A DNA stretch of 9,927 bases from Alistipes sp. GTDB lineage: Bacteria > Bacteroidota > Bacteroidia > Bacteroidales > Rikenellaceae. The first letter of the stretch is position 1. Each line of letters starts with the position of its first letter. Positions 6,911 through 9,927 of the stretch are shown here, piece after piece. Position numbers and translations under genes: made by a program. Location of the stretch: positions 1 to 9,927 of the forward strand of contig VSOO01000046.1 of the NCBI GenBank assembly GCA_009774895.1, read 5' to 3'. The notes under the pieces were generated by a model, which saw nothing but the letters and a program-made list of their open reading frames with translations, made no database searches and had not been told where the DNA came from.

Positions 6911-8611
6911 ATGGATTTCGGCATATTGGACATCATTCCGCGCCCGTACCGCCGCCGGGGGCTGTGGGTCGCGGCGACGATTTTCGTACGGGCGGTGCTC
7001 AACTTTCTGGGCCTGGCCCTGCTGCTGCCCGTGCTGCTGCTGCTGCTCGACACGGACAGCATCCGCAGCGACCGCTACCTCTCCGCGGTATACGACTGGG
7101 GCGGCTTCACCGACGAGCGCTCCTTCGTCTGCGCCGTGTGCGCGGCCGCCGTGGGGGTGATCGTGGTCAAGTGCCTCGCGAGCATGGCGCTCTACCGCTC
7201 CGAACGCGACTATGTGTACGCCCTCTACGCCTGCCTGTCACGGCGTCTCTACGTTCATTACCACGACCGCGGCCTGGGCTTTCTGAAGAACGCGAACTCC
7301 GCGGTGCTCATGCGCAACGTGAACGTGGTGTGCCTCGCGTTCGTGACGGGCGTGCTCCGGCCGATGGCGGCCATCGTCGGCGAGGCGATGCTCTTCCTGC
7401 TGCTGCTGGGCGCCCTGGCTGTCTACGATCCGACGGCCGCGCTGCTCACGCTGGCCGTCTTCCTGCCTGCGGGGTGGCTCTACTACCGCATGATCCGCAA
7501 CCGCCTCGGCCGCTACGGCGACCTGGAGAACCAGGCCCACCGCCTCAAGGCGCGCATCGTCACCGAAACGTTCCGGGGCTATCCCGACATCGAGATCGGC
7601 AACGCCTTTCCCTCCATGCTGCGCCGCTTCGACGAGGCCACGCACGAGATCGTGCGCACGCGTTCGAAGGAGGCGACGCTCTCCGTGCTTCCGCAGATGA
7701 TCACCGAGATCGGGCTGGGTGCGGGCATGGTGCTGCTGGTGCTCGTGGGGATGGACGGGGGCGGCGAGCGCATGCGGATACTCTTCGGCATCTTCGCCGT
7801 GGGGGCGCTGCGCCTCATGCCTTCGGTGCGCAGCGTCATGTCGAGCTGGGCCTCGATCAAATTCAACCGCTATACCCTCGACGTGCTGCGCGAGGTCGAT
7901 CTGGACCGCGAGGAACCCCTGCGGTCCGAGGATGCGGAGCGGCTTCCGCTGCGCTGCGGCATCGACGTCGAGCACCTCACGTTCCGCTTCGCCGATGCCG
8001 ACCGCGATACGCTGCACGACGTGTCGTTCACCGTGCGCAAGGGCGAGCGCGTGGGCATCCGCGGGGCTTCGGGCAGCGGCAAGACCACGCTTTTCAACCT
8101 GCTGCTCGGGTTTTACGCCCCCACGGCCGGACGCATCGCCATCGACGGCGTGCCCCTCACGGACGAGAACCGCCGCCGCTGGCAGAATACCGTGGGGTAC
8201 GTGTCGCAGAACGTCTTCATCGCCGACGGCACGCTGCTGGAGAACGTCGCCCTCGGGCTGCCCGCAGCGGAGATCGACCGCGCGCGCGCCGACCGCGCTT
8301 TCGCCTCGGCCCGCATGAAGGAGTTCATCGACACCCTGCCCCTGGGCATGGATACCCCCATCGGGGAGTGCGGCTGCCGCCTGTCGGGCGGTCAGCGCCA
8401 GCGCATCGGCATCGCCCGTGCGCTCTACAAGCAGGCCGACGTGCTGCTTTTCGACGAGGCCACCTCGTCGCTCGACTCCCGCACCGAGGAGGAGGTGAAC
8501 CGCTCGATCGAAGCCCTTTCGGCCGAGAACAGAGAATTGACCATCATCGTGATCGCACACCGCGACAGTTCGCTGGAGTACTGCGATCGCATCATAACGA
8601 CTGAAGAATAG
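6911..8611 (+). CDS. ABC exporter, fused membrane and ATP-binding domains
   Basis: This 566-residue half-transporter of the ABCB/MsbA type is expected to work as a homodimer in the inner membrane and export its substrate using ATP. Six hydrophobic segments lie at about 18-46, 70-92, 145-172, 174-196, 263-282 and 287-304. The ATPase domain follows: A-loop aromatic F360, Walker A GASGSGKT at 385-392, Q-loop Q433 (YVSQN), signature LSGGQ at 491-495, Walker B VLLFDE at 511-516, the D-loop SSLDS, and H-loop H550 (IAHRD). All catalytic positions are present. There is no N-terminal C39 peptidase domain, so it cannot cut a double-glycine leader itself. I take the ATG at 6911, 2 nt after the addA stop and preceded by an A-rich stretch; a GTG at 6908 overlapping that stop would add one Met. 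The exported substrate cannot be read from the sequence. The kinase and peptidase that follow suggest a peptide or a cell-surface compound, but a lipid or glycan flippase is also possible. Confidence 0.9.
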   Translation: MDFGILDIIPRPYRRRGLWVAATIFVRAVLNFLGLALLLPVLLLLLDTDSIRSDRYLSAVYDWGGFTDERSFVCAVCAAAVGVIVVKCLASMALYRSERDYVYALYACLSRRLYVHYHDRGLGFLKNANSAVLMRNVNVVCLAFVTGVLRPMAAIVGEAMLFLLLLGALAVYDPTAALLTLAVFLPAGWLYYRMIRNRLGRYGDLENQAHRLKARIVTETFRGYPDIEIGNAFPSMLRRFDEATHEIVRTRSKEATLSVLPQMITEIGLGAGMVLLVLVGMDGGGERMRILFGIFAVGALRLMPSVRSVMSSWASIKFNRYTLDVLREVDLDREEPLRSEDAERLPLRCGIDVEHLTFRFADADRDTLHDVSFTVRKGERVGIRGASGSGKTTLFNLLLGFYAPTAGRIAIDGVPLTDENRRRWQNTVGYVSQNVFIADGTLLENVALGLPAAEIDRARADRAFASARMKEFIDTLPLGMDTPIGECGCRLSGGQRQRIGIARALYKQADVLLFDEATSSLDSRTEEEVNRSIEALSAENRELTIIVIAHRDSSLEYCDRIITTEE

Positions 8612-8619
8612 ACACGCTC

Positions 8620-9504
8620 ATGGATTACATCATCGCAGGATACCGGATCCGCATCGAGGGCGAAGGCCGCGACAACGCCTTCGCCGCCGCACTCCGGCCT
8701 TTCCTCGCCCCCGACGGCGACACGTCGGAGCCCGTACTCCGGCTGGAGACCGGCTGCCGCATCGACCCCGCGGATTACGGGTGCACCGAACTCCACGCCT
8801 TCGCGTTCGACGATGCCGATGCCGACTGCACCTTCGCGCGCCATGCCGGCGGCTACCTCTTCACGATGGCGCCGCGCGACGGCCGCGAGCCGGTACGCTA
8901 CGTCACGCACGACGGGTCGCCGCTCGTGCGCAGCAACATCGGCCGCGACGTCTCGATGTACCGCTTCGGCCTGTGGATGATGTTCGGCCTGGCGCTCAAT
9001 CCGCTGCACGGCGTGGCCGTGCACTCGTCGGTGATCCGCCGGGGCGACGGCGCCGTGCTCTTCCTCGGCGAGTCGGGTACGGGCAAGAGCACCCACACGC
9101 GGCTGTGGCGGCAGCATATCCCGGGTGCCGAGCTGCTCAACGACGACAGCCCCGTGGTGCGCATGACCGACGGAACGCCCACCGTCTACGGCACGCCCTG
9201 GAGCGGCAAGACACCCTGTTACAGGAACGAGCATTATCCCATCCGCGCCATCGTGCGTCTGAGCCAGGCGCCGCACAACCGCATCCGGCGCCTGCCGACC
9301 GTGATGGCCATCGGGGCGCTGCTGCCCTCGTGCCCCCCGGCTTTCGCCTACGATGCGGCGTTGCAGGACCATGTCTGCGCCACGCTCTCCGACATCCTCG
9401 TCCGGGTGCCGGTCTACCACCTCGAATGCCTGCCCGACGAAGCGGCGGCCCGTCTCTCCTTCACGACCGTTTTCGGTACCGGCGACGATGCGGCTGGGCA
9501 ATGA
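8620..9504 (+). CDS. HprK-like P-loop kinase of unknown substrate
   Basis: This 294-residue protein resembles the HPr-kinase/PEP-carboxykinase fold. The core shows a VHSSV strand with H135, a Walker A GESGTGKST at 150-158, the acidic pair in LLNDDSPVV (D175, D176), and a second conserved-looking loop, YGTPWSGKTP, at 190-199. In HprK the His before the P-loop and the Asp pair after it are catalytic or magnesium-binding, so the active-site layout appears intact. The N-terminal about 120 residues do not look like the usual HprK N-terminal domain, and no HPr gene is nearby, so carbon catabolite control is unlikely. HprK-like kinases with this motif set occur in peptide-maturation loci; some phosphorylate a C-terminal serine of lasso peptides. 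That role here is inference from neighbours only. The ATG at 8620 lies 8 nt after the transporter stop, and the 3' end overlaps the peptidase gene by 17 nt. Confidence 0.75.
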   Translation: MDYIIAGYRIRIEGEGRDNAFAAALRPFLAPDGDTSEPVLRLETGCRIDPADYGCTELHAFAFDDADADCTFARHAGGYLFTMAPRDGREPVRYVTHDGSPLVRSNIGRDVSMYRFGLWMMFGLALNPLHGVAVHSSVIRRGDGAVLFLGESGTGKSTHTRLWRQHIPGAELLNDDSPVVRMTDGTPTVYGTPWSGKTPCYRNEHYPIRAIVRLSQAPHNRIRRLPTVMAIGALLPSCPPAFAYDAALQDHVCATLSDILVRVPVYHLECLPDEAAARLSFTTVFGTGDDAAGQ

Positions 9505-9925
9505 CCTCTTCTTCGCCGAGATCGAACGGCTGCTCGGCGAGGGCTCCGAGGTGCGGTTCCGCATCCACGGCTTCAGCATGCGCCCCCTGCTGCGCAACGG
9601 CCGTGACACGGTGGTGGTAGCCCCGCGGGGCGAGGCGCCGCTCCGCGTGCTCGACATCGTGCTTTTCCGCTACCGCGGCCGGCATGTGCTCCACCGCATC
9701 GTGCGCATCGAGGGCGACCGCCTCACGCTGGCGGGCGACGGCAATTACCGCATCCGCGAGCAGTGCTCCGCGGCGGATGTCGCGGGCGTGGTGCGGCGCG
9801 TGGTGCGCCCCTCGGGCCGCGAGATCGACTGCGCGTCGCGGGCGTGGAGGCGCATGTCGCGCTGCTGGCTGCTGCTGCCGCCCCTCGTGCGGCGCGGCAT
9901 CCTCGGCGTGCTGGCCCGCCTGTGA
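9488..9925 (+). CDS. Small S24/S26 signal-peptidase-like serine protease
   Basis: This is a predicted 145-residue protein. It contains GFSMRPLLRNGRD at 28-40, matching the SxMxP...GD box of S24/S26 peptidases, with S30 as candidate nucleophile. The second box is VLHRIVRIEGD at 67-77, followed by LAGDGN at 81-86. This resembles the archaeal/eukaryotic and SipW branch of signal peptidases, where a His (here H69) replaces the general-base Lys of the LepB type. There is no clear N-terminal membrane anchor; the only hydrophobic stretch is an amphipathic C-terminal one (about 126-145). A cytoplasmic or peripheral enzyme that cuts a leader from an exported peptide would fit, but this is inferred. 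The start at 9488 gives MRLGNDLFFAEIERLL, a natural family-like beginning; the frame is open further left but reads the kinase gene out of frame. It overlaps the kinase gene by 17 nt, which indicates coupled translation. Confidence 0.75.
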   Translation: MRLGNDLFFAEIERLLGEGSEVRFRIHGFSMRPLLRNGRDTVVVAPRGEAPLRVLDIVLFRYRGRHVLHRIVRIEGDRLTLAGDGNYRIREQCSAADVAGVVRRVVRPSGREIDCASRAWRRMSRCWLLLPPLVRRGILGVLARL

Positions 9926-9927
9926 TG
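9923..9927 (+). other. Stop-start overlap TGATG: probable start of the next operon gene
   Basis: The TGA of the peptidase shares its A with an ATG at 9925-9927, the last three bases of the window. Given the tight spacing of the preceding genes, this is likely the start codon of a further gene in the same operon. Nothing of its product can be seen. Loci of this type often continue with a PqqD-like protein, a nucleotidyltransferase or another maturation enzyme, but that is expectation, not observation. Confidence 0.35.

Noticed and set aside
9501..9503. ATGA at the kinase stop as the peptidase start
   Set aside because: This ATG is in a different frame from the SxMxP and HRI motifs; only the ATG at 9488 opens the correct frame.
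8425..9657. Minus-strand open frame of 410 residues across the transporter, kinase and peptidase genes
   Set aside because: It crosses three supported genes on the opposite strand, has a shadow-like composition and no signal or domain.

Overview
The window is GC-rich, densely packed bacterial DNA. The best guess for the source is a high-GC member of the Bacteroidales, such as Alistipes or another Rikenellaceae. Three things support this: the head-GIN (DUF2807) secreted protein, the style of the AddAB-like proteins and the HprK-like protein, and start regions that lack Shine-Dalgarno sequences but show TAnnTTTG-like promoter elements. The assignment is an inference from protein style, not from a search. 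I see no rRNA, tRNA, CRISPR array, insertion sequence or phage gene.

Left part, minus strand (28..3578): a small exported DUF2807 protein is followed by an AddB-like nuclease subunit. Their stop and start codons overlap as ATGA, so the two are probably one translationally coupled unit. Left of the nuclease stop lies only a short G-rich tandem repeat at the window edge.

Middle (3579..3755): a 177-nt divergent intergenic region. Its right half is the only clearly AT-rich DNA in the window and probably holds two back-to-back promoters.

Right part, plus strand (3756..9925): an AddA-like UvrD/RecB helicase-nuclease is followed after 2 nt by a three-gene cassette. The cassette encodes an ABC exporter (membrane domain plus ATPase), an HprK-like P-loop kinase and a small S24/S26 signal-peptidase-like serine protease. 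Gaps are 2 nt, 8 nt and a 17-nt overlap, and a further ATG overlaps the last stop codon at the very end, so the operon probably continues beyond the window.

Functionally there are two modules. The first is a two-subunit double-strand-break end-processing machine (AddAB type), with its subunits encoded divergently around an unrelated exported protein. The second is an exporter/kinase/peptidase cassette of the kind found in peptide-maturation (RiPP-like) and cell-surface loci. No precursor peptide or substrate gene is visible here, so its cargo is unknown. This second module is the most interesting part of the window.
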